A DNA stretch of 64,000 bases from Parabacteroides faecalis (lineage in GTDB: Bacteria; Bacteroidota; Bacteroidia; Bacteroidales; Tannerellaceae): NCBI RefSeq assembly GCF_022809355.1, contig NZ_JAKZMM010000001.1, forward strand, positions 62,001 to 126,000, in the 5' to 3' direction. The position numbers and the translations under genes were made by a program. The notes below the pieces were generated by a model. That model saw nothing but the letters and a program-made list of their open reading frames with translations, did no database searches and had not been told where the DNA came from. The stretch's first letter is position 1. Each line of letters opens with the position of its first letter. Of this stretch, positions 1 to 8,695 are shown in pieces.

Positions 1-1
1 A

Positions 2-1453
2 CAGGAAATTTCAGCACCGGCTGAAACTCCGGCAAGTACAACTTCAGAAACTCCTGCTTCAGAAGCAGAACCAAAACGACTGGTATTTCGTCATCGGGAT
101 GCGAAATCTGTTTTGGATCAAGTATTTCCTTTCCCTTCTTCTCCAAAGAACGAAAGCAAACCTGCTCAGCAACAATCTGCATCTAATAATGAACAACAGA
201 ATGCTCAGCAGAATGCAAATCGGAATAAAAACAACCGGCAAAATAATAACAATAACAACAATACAAATAACAATAATAATCCGAATGCCAATAATAATGC
301 TCAACAGGAAAAACCTTTTGAGTTTGATGGTATCTTAACGGGTACAGGTGTATTGGAAATTATGCAGGATGGATATGGCTTCCTGCGTTCTTCGGATTAT
401 AATTATCTGACTTCTCCTGATGATATTTATGTTTCTCAGTCACAAATCAAACTCTTTGGTCTGAAGACAGGTGATGTTGTAGAAGGAGCAATTCGTCCGC
501 CGAAGGAAGGCGAAAAGTATTTCCCGCTGGTAAAAGTAGATCGAATAAACGGACGTACACCTGAAGAAGTTCGCGACCGTGTTCCTTTTGATCATCTGAC
601 ACCGTTGTTCCCGGATGAGAAGTTCATGTTGACTCGTCGTCGTTCTTCTAAAGTATATGATCATACAGCTGTACGAGTGGTTGATTTGTTCTCTCCGATT
701 GGAAAAGGACAACGTGGTTTGATTGTAGCTCCTCCCAAGACAGGTAAGACTGTGTTGCTGAAAGATATTGCTAATGCAATCGCTGCTAATCATCCGGAAG
801 TTTATATGATCATCTTATTAATAGATGAACGTCCTGAGGAAGTTACAGATATGGCTCGTAGCGTTGATGCGGAAGTCATTGCTTCTACTTTCGATGAACC
901 GGCAGAACGCCATGTGAAGATTGCAGAGATCGTATTAAACAAGGCAAAACGTTTGGTAGAATGTGGTCATGATGTTGTGATCTTGTTAGATTCTATTACA
1001 CGTCTGGCACGTGCTTATAATACTGTTCAGCCGGCTTCTGGTAAAGTTCTTTCCGGAGGTGTGGATGCTAACGCTTTGCAGAAACCGAAACGTTTCTTCG
1101 GTGCTGCCCGTAATATTGAGAATGGCGGTAGTTTGACAATTCTGGCAACTGCGTTGATTGAAACAGGTTCAAAGATGGATGAAGTGATCTTTGAAGAGTT
1201 CAAGGGAACAGGTAATATGGAACTTCAGTTGGATCGTAAGTTATCTAACAAGCGTATTTATCCGGCTGTTGATATTACTGCTTCAAGTACGCGTCGTGAT
1301 GATTTATTGCAGAACGAGACAACTCTAAATCGTATGTGGATTCTTCGGAAATATCTGGCCGACATGAATTCAATTGAAGCGATGGAATTTGTTAAGCAAA
1401 GAATGGAACAGACTTTGGATAACCAGGAATTCCTGGCTTCTATGAATGGATAA
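2..1453 (+). CDS. rho: Transcription termination factor Rho, 5' end outside the window
   Basis: Rho is a hexameric RNA helicase that ends transcription by pulling on nascent RNA. The frame is open to the left edge, so the first residues are missing; 483 residues are visible. The segment at about nt 150-310 is low complexity with long Asn and Gln runs. It is followed by the cold-shock-like RNA-binding domain ([13 protein letters not shown], nt 373-411), Walker A (PPKTGKT, from nt 731), Walker B (VVILLD, about nt 974-991) and the R-loop region ([16 protein letters not shown]). The Asn-rich segment matches the insertion known in Bacteroides Rho proteins, which is disordered and has been linked to phase separation in B. 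thetaiotaomicron. The C-terminus is intact and a strong hairpin follows. The TTG at 113 is internal, not the start. Confidence 0.97.
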   Translation, partial: QEISAPAETPASTTSETPASEAEPKRLVFRHRDAKSVLDQVFPFPSSPKNESKPAQQQSASNNEQQNAQQNANRNKNNRQNNNNNNNTNNNNNPNANNNAQQEKPFEFDGILTGTGVLEIMQDGYGFLRSSDYNYLTSPDDIYVSQSQIKLFGLKTGDVVEGAIRPPKEGEKYFPLVKVDRINGRTPEEVRDRVPFDHLTPLFPDEKFMLTRRRSSKVYDHTAVRVVDLFSPIGKGQRGLIVAPPKTGKTVLLKDIANAIAANHPEVYMIILLIDERPEEVTDMARSVDAEVIASTFDEPAERHVKIAEIVLNKAKRLVECGHDVVILLDSITRLARAYNTVQPASGKVLSGGVDANALQKPKRFFGAARNIENGGSLTILATALIETGSKMDEVIFEEFKGTGNMELQLDRKLSNKRIYPAVDITASSTRRDDLLQNETTLNRMWILRKYLADMNSIEAMEFVKQRMEQTLDNQEFLASMNG

Positions 1454-1474
1454 TCTATTTTAGTAAATAGCGAA

Positions 1475-1520
1475 ACGCCTGCTGTTTGTATTTCTCAAAC
1501 AGCAGGCGTCTCTGTTTATG
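1475..1520. terminator. Bidirectional terminator between rho and the TonB receptor
   Basis: A perfect 14-bp inverted repeat (ACGCCTGCTGTTTG at 1475-1488 and its complement at 1496-1509) with a 7-nt loop lies between two converging genes. The flank is moderately T-rich, so it probably serves both strands. Confidence 0.85.
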
Positions 1521-1539
1521 GACTATTCGTAAATTCCTT

Positions 1540-3918
1540 TTAGAACTCAAATGTAACACCTAAGGTTGGTAATAACGTTCCACTTTCCTGTTTGATTGAT
1601 TTCATTACATATCGTTGCGCTTCTATGGGCGCTTCCGGGTTTTCAATAACGCCTGTACTCATCAGGATGTCTTGTTGCTTAAGCTTACTCATAGTTACAT
1701 TCTGCAAGTCCAGATAAATACCTAACATATATCGTTTGAAGTAAAACATTTTATCAATACGAATGTCTAACTGAGCATAACCAGCTAGTCTTTCACTATT
1801 GTAACGACTATAATCATAATAAGGACGACCTTGTGCATTCCAAGCTTGTACCAATGATGACTTGTCTGCATCGTATGGAGTATAAGGAGCGCCTCCAATA
1901 CAGCTTAGTTTAGCACCAAAGCTCCAGTTTTTGGGGAAGTTGTATGTTCCACTTGTATTAAAGATGAAGCGATTGTCCCAAGCTGACGGAATATACTCGC
2001 TTTCCTTGTTATTCAGGTATTCACTTCTGTACAAGGTAAAGGAAGAAACCAGGTTCAATCGATTTAAGATCTGCCATTTTCCCATCAGTTCCAATCCGTA
2101 TGATTGTCCTTCTGCTGTCGAAACCAAAGGTTCGTTCCCGATAACACCGTAATCGTTTCCTTTACATAACAAAGGTATTTGATCGTTGACGGACAGAGGA
2201 ACATGAAAATACTTCTTATAGAAACCTTCCAATGAAATGCTCAACTGATTACGAGTTTTCCAATTCAGGCCGATGTTTCCTTGAGCAACTTGCATGTACT
2301 TCAGGTTCTCGTTGATCAGTACATTTTCATCTTTGAAGCCTAATGCTGTATAAGGAGGTAATTGATTATATAATCCACTGCTTCCGCTCAGACTCCAGCT
2401 GTCGGTGAAGGCGTACGATAAAGATAATCGCGGAGAAATATTCTTCCATATTTGTTTCATCTCTTTGGAAAAGTTGTTTCCATCCAGTCTAACGCCCAAT
2501 GCCGACTTAAACCGGTTATCAGGTGTTGTATATTCAGCAGTAGCAAATGCACCCCAACTCCATAATCCAAGATCCGTATCGTAGTTCGACATATATAACT
2601 GGTCGCCATACATTCGCTGGAATGATGTATTTTGGTATTGGATATAGTTGATTTCTGCTCCTTCTTTAACAGTCCATGCACCCAAATACGATTTATTTTC
2701 TCCTTTGATCACTGTTTTCTGTTCCGTTGAACGCAGGCGGAGCATCAGGTTATCTTCACTTGATTCATCATTATTCAAATATTTGGTATTCTTGTTGCGC
2801 AAGAAGTTATGACTGACGGACAAGGATTGCGTATGTTTTCCTGCATAATGCCGATACATAGCTCCCAGTGTAAATGTTTCCTGCTCGATAACGGGTAAAT
2901 AACTTAAGATATATTCCGCATCTTCGCCAGTTAAATCCAAGTTTAGTTTCATACGGTCAATACCTGTTAATCCTAATACAGTCAACTCGTCAGTTGGAGA
3001 GAAACGAGCCTTGATTTTGAATTGTCCGTCAATGTAGTTCGGGAGAAGTGGTAATCCTAATACATTAAATAAGAGTTGTAAATAGGATTGACGGACAGAC
3101 ACCAGATATGACACTTTATCATTGAAATGTCCATTTCCACTTAAGGAAACTTCCGATGCTCCCAAAGTTGCCTTAAATCGATTGTTTTCCATGTTTCCAT
3201 CGCGTAACCGGAAATCGAGAACAGAGCTTAACGCATTCCCTTTATCTGAAGGAAAAGCTCCGGTATAAAAGTTTATCTCCCGGATCAAATCGGCATTGAT
3301 AATACCCACCGGACCGCCTGACGCCCCTTGTGTGCTGAAGTGATTAATATTCGGTATCTCAATCCCATCTAAGTAGAATCGGTTTTCGGAAGGTGAACCA
3401 CCACGTACAATTAAATCATTCCGATAACCGGCAGGAGAGAAGGCAACTCCCGGATATGCTTGTACGATACGGGAGATATCACGATTGGCTCCCGGGCTTT
3501 TCTCGATTTCCTGCAGCCCGATTACTTGCAGACTTACCGGACTTTCTGCCAATTTCTGGAATAAAACCGGACGAACTGTTACTTCATCCAGTTGGGTTTG
3601 TTCAGCTTCCATTTCAATTTCCACAAAAGGCGTGTTGGCCGATACGATATATTCGGGAGTAACACAATTCTTGTATCCGATACAAGAGGCTACTAAACGA
3701 TAAATACCGGGTTTGACTTCTGTAATGGAGAAATCTCCTTTTTCATCGGTTGCCGAACCTTTCGTCGGATCGGTTTCCAGAATCACATTTGCAAATGAAA
3801 CCGGTTCGCGTGTCTGTTTATCAATGATGCGACCGCGTATTTGGAATAAATGTTCTGCTGCACTGAGGAGATTCAGAGACAAGCAAAGAAATAAAAAGAA
3901 TAGTAAAATCCGCTTCAT
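1540..3918 (-). CDS. TonB-dependent outer-membrane receptor with CarboxypepD_reg-like domain
   Basis: This 792-residue protein is predicted to be an outer-membrane, TonB-gated importer; the ligand cannot be read from the sequence. It has an N-terminal signal peptide (about residues 1-20), a carboxypeptidase-regulatory-like beta-sandwich (about 27-110, starting FQIRGRIIDKQTREPVSFA), a plug domain (about 118-240, with NDLIVRGGSPSENRFYLDGI) and a long beta-barrel ending in Phe, as usual for outer-membrane barrels. No SusD-like partner lies beside it, so it is not a classic Sus pair and may take up a metal complex, vitamin or peptide. It stands alone and converges on rho. The upstream sequence holds only a near match to the -7 element (TTAATTTG on the minus strand, about 3945-3952). 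Confidence 0.92.
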   Translation of the reverse strand: MKRILLFFLFLCLSLNLLSAAEHLFQIRGRIIDKQTREPVSFANVILETDPTKGSATDEKGDFSITEVKPGIYRLVASCIGYKNCVTPEYIVSANTPFVEIEMEAEQTQLDEVTVRPVLFQKLAESPVSLQVIGLQEIEKSPGANRDISRIVQAYPGVAFSPAGYRNDLIVRGGSPSENRFYLDGIEIPNINHFSTQGASGGPVGIINADLIREINFYTGAFPSDKGNALSSVLDFRLRDGNMENNRFKATLGASEVSLSGNGHFNDKVSYLVSVRQSYLQLLFNVLGLPLLPNYIDGQFKIKARFSPTDELTVLGLTGIDRMKLNLDLTGEDAEYILSYLPVIEQETFTLGAMYRHYAGKHTQSLSVSHNFLRNKNTKYLNNDESSEDNLMLRLRSTEQKTVIKGENKSYLGAWTVKEGAEINYIQYQNTSFQRMYGDQLYMSNYDTDLGLWSWGAFATAEYTTPDNRFKSALGVRLDGNNFSKEMKQIWKNISPRLSLSYAFTDSWSLSGSSGLYNQLPPYTALGFKDENVLINENLKYMQVAQGNIGLNWKTRNQLSISLEGFYKKYFHVPLSVNDQIPLLCKGNDYGVIGNEPLVSTAEGQSYGLELMGKWQILNRLNLVSSFTLYRSEYLNNKESEYIPSAWDNRFIFNTSGTYNFPKNWSFGAKLSCIGGAPYTPYDADKSSLVQAWNAQGRPYYDYSRYNSERLAGYAQLDIRIDKMFYFKRYMLGIYLDLQNVTMSKLKQQDILMSTGVIENPEAPIEAQRYVMKSIKQESGTLLPTLGVTFEF

Positions 3919-4112
3919 AAATACCCATTTATATATTTACGTACAAATTAACGATGAAAATAACAGAAATCCATACGCATGATGGAAAATATTTTCCAGG
4001 AAGAAATCACATTCGTTCAGAAAGTCCTTCATTGAAGGCGGGAAAAGCCGGAAGAAAACATACATTTGTTACTTTTATAATAGGAAGAAGGTGTTTGAAA
4101 CAGGTTTTTCTG

Positions 4113-4120
4113 TACATTTG
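4113..4120 (+). promoter_or_regulatory. Bacteroidota -7 element for the desulfidase-like gene
   Basis: TACATTTG matches TAnnTTTG exactly and lies 29 nt before the start codon at 4150. A TTTG at 4094-4097 is only 15 nt upstream, shorter than the usual spacing of about 20, so the -33 element is uncertain. Confidence 0.55.
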
Positions 4121-4149
4121 CCACCTGAATAATCAAAGAATCTGAAGAA

Positions 4150-5445
4150 ATGAATGATACAACCAAAAATCAAATCTTAAAACTGGTTCACCAGGAAGTG
4201 ATTCCGGCAATCGGTTGTACAGAACCAATAGCTGTTGCCTTGGCTGCAGCAAAGGCTGCTGAATTGTTAGGTACAAAACCGGAAAAGATAGATGTTTATT
4301 TGAGTGCCAATATCTTGAAGAACGCTATGGGCGTTGGTATTCCAGGAACAGGAATGGTTGGTTTGCCTATTGCCATTGCGTTGGGAGTATTGATTGGTAA
4401 ATCGTCATACGAATTGGAGGTCTTGAAAGACGTTACGCCTGAAGCTTTGGAAGCAGGTAAACAATTAATACACGATCAAGTTATCCATATCGCTCTGAAA
4501 GAAAATGTAGATAAGCTTTATATAGAAGTGGTTTGTCAGGCTGGAGACTCCAAATCAGTAGCTGTCATTGCTCATGAACATACCCGCTTTGTCTATTGTG
4601 CAAAAGATGATCAAGTATTACTAGATGAGAGAAAAAGCCTGGAGCATACCGATGAAGGTGAAGATGATGAACTGAAACTTTCATTTGATCTTGTCTATGA
4701 TTTTGCCATTCATACACCGTTGGATGAAATCCGTTTCATTTTGGATACAGCTCGTTTGAATAAGAAAGCTGCCGAAGAATCGGTCAAAGGACAATTCGGA
4801 CATGCAGTAAGTAAAACTATTTCCGGTCCGATTGGGAAAAAGTATCTGGGTGATTCTTCTTATACACACATGTTAAGACTGACGGCTGCTGCTTGTGATG
4901 CCCGAATGGACGGCGCTATGATTCCGGTGATGAGTAACTCGGGAAGTGGAAATCAGGGAATAGCAGCGACTCTTCCGGTCGTTTCGTTTGCCGAAGATAT
5001 GAAGTGCTCTGAAGAACAGCTGATCCGTGCTTTGATGTTAAGCCATTTAATGGTTATTTATATGAAGCAGAGTTTAGGTAGACTGTCTGCTTTATGCGGA
5101 TGTGTCGTTGCAGCCACAGGTGCCAGTTGTGGTATTACTTGGTTAATGGGAGGAACAGCTACACAGATTACGTATGCTATCAAGAATATGATTGGAAATA
5201 TCACTGGTATGATTTGTGATGGAGCGAAACCCAGTTGTGCGATGAAAGTAACAAGTGGTGTTTCTACGGCCATGCTTTCTGCCATGATGGCGATGGAAAA
5301 CAAGGTTGTTACTTCTGTTGAAGGTATTATTGATGAAGATGTGGATCGTTCTATTCGTAATCTGACATCAATTGGTTCAAAAGGAATGGAAGAGACCGAT
5401 CATTTAGTGTTGGACATTATGACACATAAGCCCAATTGTTGGTAA
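4150..5445 (+). CDS. UPF0597 / L-cysteine desulfidase-like (CyuA/YhaM family) protein
   Basis: This 431-residue cytoplasmic protein belongs to the UPF0597 family. Characterised relatives (archaeal L-cysteine desulfidase, E. coli CyuA/YhaM) break L-cysteine into pyruvate, ammonia and sulfide with an iron-sulfur cluster, and the fold resembles the L-serine dehydratase alpha chain. The hallmark IGCTEP is near the N-terminus (Cys23). Further Cys residues that could bind a cluster are Cys316, Cys318, Cys327, Cys356 and Cys363, in the segments LCGCVVAATGASCG and CDGAKPSC. The Ser/Gly motif SNSGSGNQG is also present. Length is normal for the family. It is probably a single-gene transcript. The family is clear; cysteine as the substrate is inferred by homology. 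Confidence 0.85.
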   Translation: MNDTTKNQILKLVHQEVIPAIGCTEPIAVALAAAKAAELLGTKPEKIDVYLSANILKNAMGVGIPGTGMVGLPIAIALGVLIGKSSYELEVLKDVTPEALEAGKQLIHDQVIHIALKENVDKLYIEVVCQAGDSKSVAVIAHEHTRFVYCAKDDQVLLDERKSLEHTDEGEDDELKLSFDLVYDFAIHTPLDEIRFILDTARLNKKAAEESVKGQFGHAVSKTISGPIGKKYLGDSSYTHMLRLTAAACDARMDGAMIPVMSNSGSGNQGIAATLPVVSFAEDMKCSEEQLIRALMLSHLMVIYMKQSLGRLSALCGCVVAATGASCGITWLMGGTATQITYAIKNMIGNITGMICDGAKPSCAMKVTSGVSTAMLSAMMAMENKVVTSVEGIIDEDVDRSIRNLTSIGSKGMEETDHLVLDIMTHKPNCW

Positions 5446-5492
5446 ATACTTATATTCTATAAATGTTTAATTATTACTTAAAGATTTGTTTT

Positions 5493-6497
5493 ATGAAAAA
5501 GAGTTTGATTTATTTGTTTTCATTGCTGTGTATGTTGACATTGGTGACTTCGTGTAGCGATGATGAAAAGGGTGGAACAGATGATGCATGGAAAGAAATT
5601 TCTAAAGACTATACATCTGATAAACTTTCTATCGGAACTGTTTCAACATCAGGAACGATCTCAGTCAATGCTGCTTCTGCAGATAAAGCAACAATCATTT
5701 TAAATAATGTGGTAGCAGGCGAAAGTTCCGTTTCTGTAGATGCTACATTGACAAAAACGGATGCAGGTTATGCTTTCGAAGGAGAATCGACTGCTACAAC
5801 TTGTAATGTGAAAGTTTCAGGAACAATTGAAAACGGTAAACTGACTGCTGCTATTTCTCGTACATTAACATCTGCTTTGGCTGGTACATTAAATCTGAAT
5901 TATGTACCTTATGTGAATGATATGCAAATAGCTCAGGCACATGCATACTTCGATACGGGAGATGCTCAGATGGATGCTATGTTAAATGGTATGGCTGCTC
6001 CGGTTGTAGGCCAATTAATTGCTAAGGAAGTAGAATCTGTTACAGTGAATTTGGGAGAAGAAGGAACATTTTCTTTCTCTTTTAAAAAGGTAGGTGCTTC
6101 TGAAGAAACTGTTATGCCGCCTGCAAAATTGCAAGAAATGATCAAGTCTTATTTAACTTGGTATGAAAAGGAGAATGTTCTTTATTTAGCTGTGCATAAA
6201 GACGCATTAACCATTTTGAGTGGATTAAATATCTTACCGGAGAATATTGATCTGGAAACAATCTTAGGATTATTGACAGTTGAAGGAGACTATTATACCA
6301 TACCTCTTCAAGTAAAAGAAGAAGATGGTTTGACTACTATTTATTTGAACAAAGATATTTTGGTAAAGGCTTGGGAAGTAGCAAAACCTTTAGTTGGAAA
6401 TATTCAAGATGAAACTATCCAATCTATATTAGCTATGGTTGATCAGGTTATGGCTAAGGCTAAAGAAATAGAATTTGGATTAGTCTTTAAAAAGTAA
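5493..6497 (+). CDS. Lipoprotein of unknown function, paralogue of the one at 8696-9751
   Basis: The start at 5493 gives a proper lipoprotein signal peptide with lipobox LVTSC (Cys21); an in-frame ATG 30 nt upstream would add an implausible leader. The acidic stretch SDDEKGGTDD right after the Cys is Asp-rich, as in many surface-directed Bacteroidota lipoproteins. The body (334 residues) is beta-rich, with Ser/Thr-rich repeats in the first half. Its second half aligns by eye with the lipoprotein at 8696-9751: both have an E/Q-S-V-T segment followed by a K-K-x-G-x-S motif, and both end in a short hydrophobic strand plus KK. It may belong to a Bacteroidales-specific DUF such as DUF4925, but that is from memory and unverified. 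Confidence 0.75.
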   Translation: MKKSLIYLFSLLCMLTLVTSCSDDEKGGTDDAWKEISKDYTSDKLSIGTVSTSGTISVNAASADKATIILNNVVAGESSVSVDATLTKTDAGYAFEGESTATTCNVKVSGTIENGKLTAAISRTLTSALAGTLNLNYVPYVNDMQIAQAHAYFDTGDAQMDAMLNGMAAPVVGQLIAKEVESVTVNLGEEGTFSFSFKKVGASEETVMPPAKLQEMIKSYLTWYEKENVLYLAVHKDALTILSGLNILPENIDLETILGLLTVEGDYYTIPLQVKEEDGLTTIYLNKDILVKAWEVAKPLVGNIQDETIQSILAMVDQVMAKAKEIEFGLVFKK

Positions 6498-6526
6498 TCG
6501 AAGACATTCATATAAAATTAAGTTAG

Positions 6527-6559
6527 GGGAAGACCAAAGTTATGGTTTTCCCTTTTTTA
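6527..6559 (+). terminator. Rho-independent terminator after the first lipoprotein
   Basis: The arms GGGAAGACC (6527-6535) and GGTTTTCCC (6544-6552) pair with one G-T wobble and are followed by six T residues. Confidence 0.85.
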
Positions 6560-6680
6560 TTGTTCTTTTGTTTAGATTTGCTGGTATATATTTCAACAAA
6601 TAGATTTTTTAAGTATTCAATTGAAAACGATTTGGATTTAAATAGTACTTTAGCAGTATAGTTATTAAAAAAATAAGCGT

Positions 6681-8282
6681 ATGAAAAACTTTTTTACATC
6701 TGTAATGGCAGCTTTATTTATGGCTGCACCGGTAGGAAATCTTTCTGCCCAAACTTCTCAACAGCTGACGAAGTCTCAAGAAGAAGCGATTAAAAAAGAA
6801 CTTCTGCCCGTAGTATTTGAACAAATCAAAGAACAAGCTGGTATTGATATCTTAGGTTGGGCAACACCGAAGTTGAATGCAAATACATTAAGTGGTATTC
6901 CTGTTTTGGAATCAAGTAATTTGCTGCGAGCTGGAGAAACTGAAGTTCGGGTGACACCTGATAGTATCATTTCAACTCTTCAAGGACAGAAACTGAAAAT
7001 TGTTTTTAAAGATCAAGATGCAAAATATTTACCTATCAAAGTATTAGGTGATAAACAGTTAGTAATAGACCTTCCTGCCGAAATTAATGTCTTTGTAGGA
7101 GAAGCTAATTTCATGAATTTATATTTTAATTCAGAATTGGTTGAAGGTGGAATTTTGGGAATGCTACCTTCTTTCTCTTTAGATGCTAAATTTACAATTG
7201 CAGACTCAGATAAGATGGATTTGTTATCCGCTTCTCTTATTCAAGGAAAAACCAGTATCGATGCTAATTTCGCTTTATCGGATCAGGTTAAAGGATTGTT
7301 AGGCTTAGCTTCAGATATGTTGCCTGAATCTATTGTTTCAGCACTGAAGATGGATTATTTAGTTCAAATAGATTTATCAAAGTTATCTATGAATCCATTA
7401 GGTATTCCATTATCTTTATATGGATTTTTAGGTGAACAGAAAATTCCAATGGGTGATGCCTTTGTTAATGTAGATTTGGCTGCAATGCCTATGCCTATTA
7501 AATCGGCAGATATCACTTCCTATGAAAATGGTACTGCCAATGAATGGGATAGATATACTTTTGCTTTGGATCAGATAACTGAACAAGATTTAGTTTTGGG
7601 AATTGATAAATATGAGTGCGAAAAGGATTTCTCTGATGCCGGTAAATATAGTGAATCCACTATTATTACAATGAGTGACTATACAAAGAATATTACTGCA
7701 GATACAAAATCGGCGATTAGTGGTATTGTAACTCGTGTAGTAAATGAATTGGCAAATGAAGGACAGGCTAGCATGTATAAGATGACTATTGAACAAGGAA
7801 ATAAGCATGTAGAAAATGGCCTGAAAACAGAATTGGAAGTAGAAGTTGCTCCTTATATGTCGGAAGATAAGAAATCTGCTATTGCAGAAATCCGTATTAA
7901 TACATACGAAGATGGCACTGCTATACCTATGTTAATTAAGGCTACTGCCGATTTAACCGGAAGCAAGAAGATCGCAGTTGATGTAATCCAAGGAGAAACA
8001 AGTTTTGCAACGGCTTACTTCACTTCTAATATTGCCGGTGTTATCACAAGCAATGAAAGTGTTCAGGTTTCTGACGTGAAAGTAATTCCGACAGCAAATG
8101 CTATTCGAGTATTGAATGCTGATAAGGCTAGCTATCAGATTTATAGTATCACAGGTGCTATGATGGCTAATGGAACAATTGCCGGTGATGCTTATATCTC
8201 AACCGCTAATTTGGCAAAAGGTATCTACATTGTTGTTGTTGAAGCTAATGGTGTTAAGCAATCTGTTAAGTTTATCCGTTAA
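6681..8282 (+). CDS. Secreted protein with type IX secretion (type A) sorting domain
   Basis: This 533-residue protein has a signal peptide ending in NLSAQ (about residues 1-24). The middle is beta-rich and unrecognised. The last 70 or so residues carry the features of a T9SS type A sorting domain: a turn-rich strand YQIYSITGAMMANG, then ANLAKGIYIVVVEANG and the terminal basic strand SVKFIR. In the known system such domains send cargo through the outer membrane and are removed or attached to A-LPS. No T9SS machinery gene is visible here. The gene sits between two related lipoproteins, with its own upstream terminator (6527-6559) and downstream terminator (8315-8346), so it is probably transcribed alone. 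The sorting-domain call is by pattern, not by HMM. Confidence 0.78.
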   Translation: MKNFFTSVMAALFMAAPVGNLSAQTSQQLTKSQEEAIKKELLPVVFEQIKEQAGIDILGWATPKLNANTLSGIPVLESSNLLRAGETEVRVTPDSIISTLQGQKLKIVFKDQDAKYLPIKVLGDKQLVIDLPAEINVFVGEANFMNLYFNSELVEGGILGMLPSFSLDAKFTIADSDKMDLLSASLIQGKTSIDANFALSDQVKGLLGLASDMLPESIVSALKMDYLVQIDLSKLSMNPLGIPLSLYGFLGEQKIPMGDAFVNVDLAAMPMPIKSADITSYENGTANEWDRYTFALDQITEQDLVLGIDKYECEKDFSDAGKYSESTIITMSDYTKNITADTKSAISGIVTRVVNELANEGQASMYKMTIEQGNKHVENGLKTELEVEVAPYMSEDKKSAIAEIRINTYEDGTAIPMLIKATADLTGSKKIAVDVIQGETSFATAYFTSNIAGVITSNESVQVSDVKVIPTANAIRVLNADKASYQIYSITGAMMANGTIAGDAYISTANLAKGIYIVVVEANGVKQSVKFIR

Positions 8283-8314
8283 TCTTCTTTGAAGAGACGT
8301 TGATTTATAGAAGG

Positions 8315-8346
8315 CCTGCTTCCGGACTGACGGGAGCAGGTTTTTT
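8315..8346 (+). terminator. Rho-independent terminator after the T9SS cargo gene
   Basis: CCTGCTTCCG (8315-8324) pairs with CGGGAGCAGG (8331-8340), with one wobble pair, and is followed by six T residues. Confidence 0.88.
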
Positions 8347-8430
8347 ATGCCTTTTTCTTTCTTTTATGGTTGCGGATTCATTCTTTGAATTCTTACGGAT
8401 CAAACAGATAAATCCGGTATTCAATTCTTT

Positions 8431-8514
8431 AATCCACGTCGTGGATTACTTAGTTCTCGGTGTGGATTACTTAGTTCACGCCGTGGATTAAGTAGTTCAC
8501 GTCGTGAACTAATG
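8431..8514 (+). repeat. Four-unit tandem palindromic element (copy A)
   Basis: Four contiguous 21-bp units start at 8431, 8452, 8473 and 8494. The core is close to AGTTCACGNCGTGGATT followed by a 4-nt linker: ACTT in units 1 and 2, AAGT in unit 3. Unit 1 (AATCCACGTCGTGGATT) and unit 4 (AGTTCACGTCGTGAACT) are perfect palindromes around one central base. In unit 3 the two departures from pairing are G-T wobbles when read as plus-strand RNA; unit 2 has an additional mismatch (GTTCTCGG). It is homologous to the element at 61458-61541, including the flanking ATTCTTTA on the left. Confidence 0.9.
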
Positions 8515-8632
8515 TTTTGGATTAGGGAAAAGAAAAAATAGGAGAGTGGACTGGAATTTTTTTACCCCTTATTTTATAAGAATAAAGGCTAAAAAAACGT
8601 GCCTTTCTGATTTACTTATTCAAACAAATCCT

Positions 8633-8640
8633 TACATTTG
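8633..8640 (+). promoter_or_regulatory. -7 element for the second lipoprotein gene
   Basis: TACATTTG followed by C is an exact TAnnTTTG match. A TTTA at 8611-8614 could serve as a weak -33 element with an 18-nt spacer. The predicted leader is about 50 nt. Confidence 0.65.
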
Positions 8641-8695
8641 CTATTCAACGTTTCTGATTACAATAAATGAAATACGAATAATAAAAATTGGAATT

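Larger units (their letters stand above)
8283..8695. other. 413-bp intergenic region
   Basis: It holds a terminator (8315-8346), a four-unit palindromic repeat (8431-8514) and a promoter element (8633-8640). I see nothing in 8347-8430 or 8515-8632. A 63-codon open frame across the repeat has no coding character. Confidence 0.7.

Noticed and set aside
3954-4145. 63-codon open frame before the desulfidase-like gene
   Set aside because: It has no recognisable domain, no ribosome site, and runs through the promoter element at 4113-4120.
8300-8491. 63-codon plus-strand open frame
   Set aside because: It spans the terminator tail and the palindromic repeat; the translation just repeats VVDYLVLGVDYLV-like residues produced by the repeat.
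8431-8514. CRISPR array
   Set aside because: The 21-bp units are contiguous with no unique spacers, number exactly four, and no cas genes are in the window.
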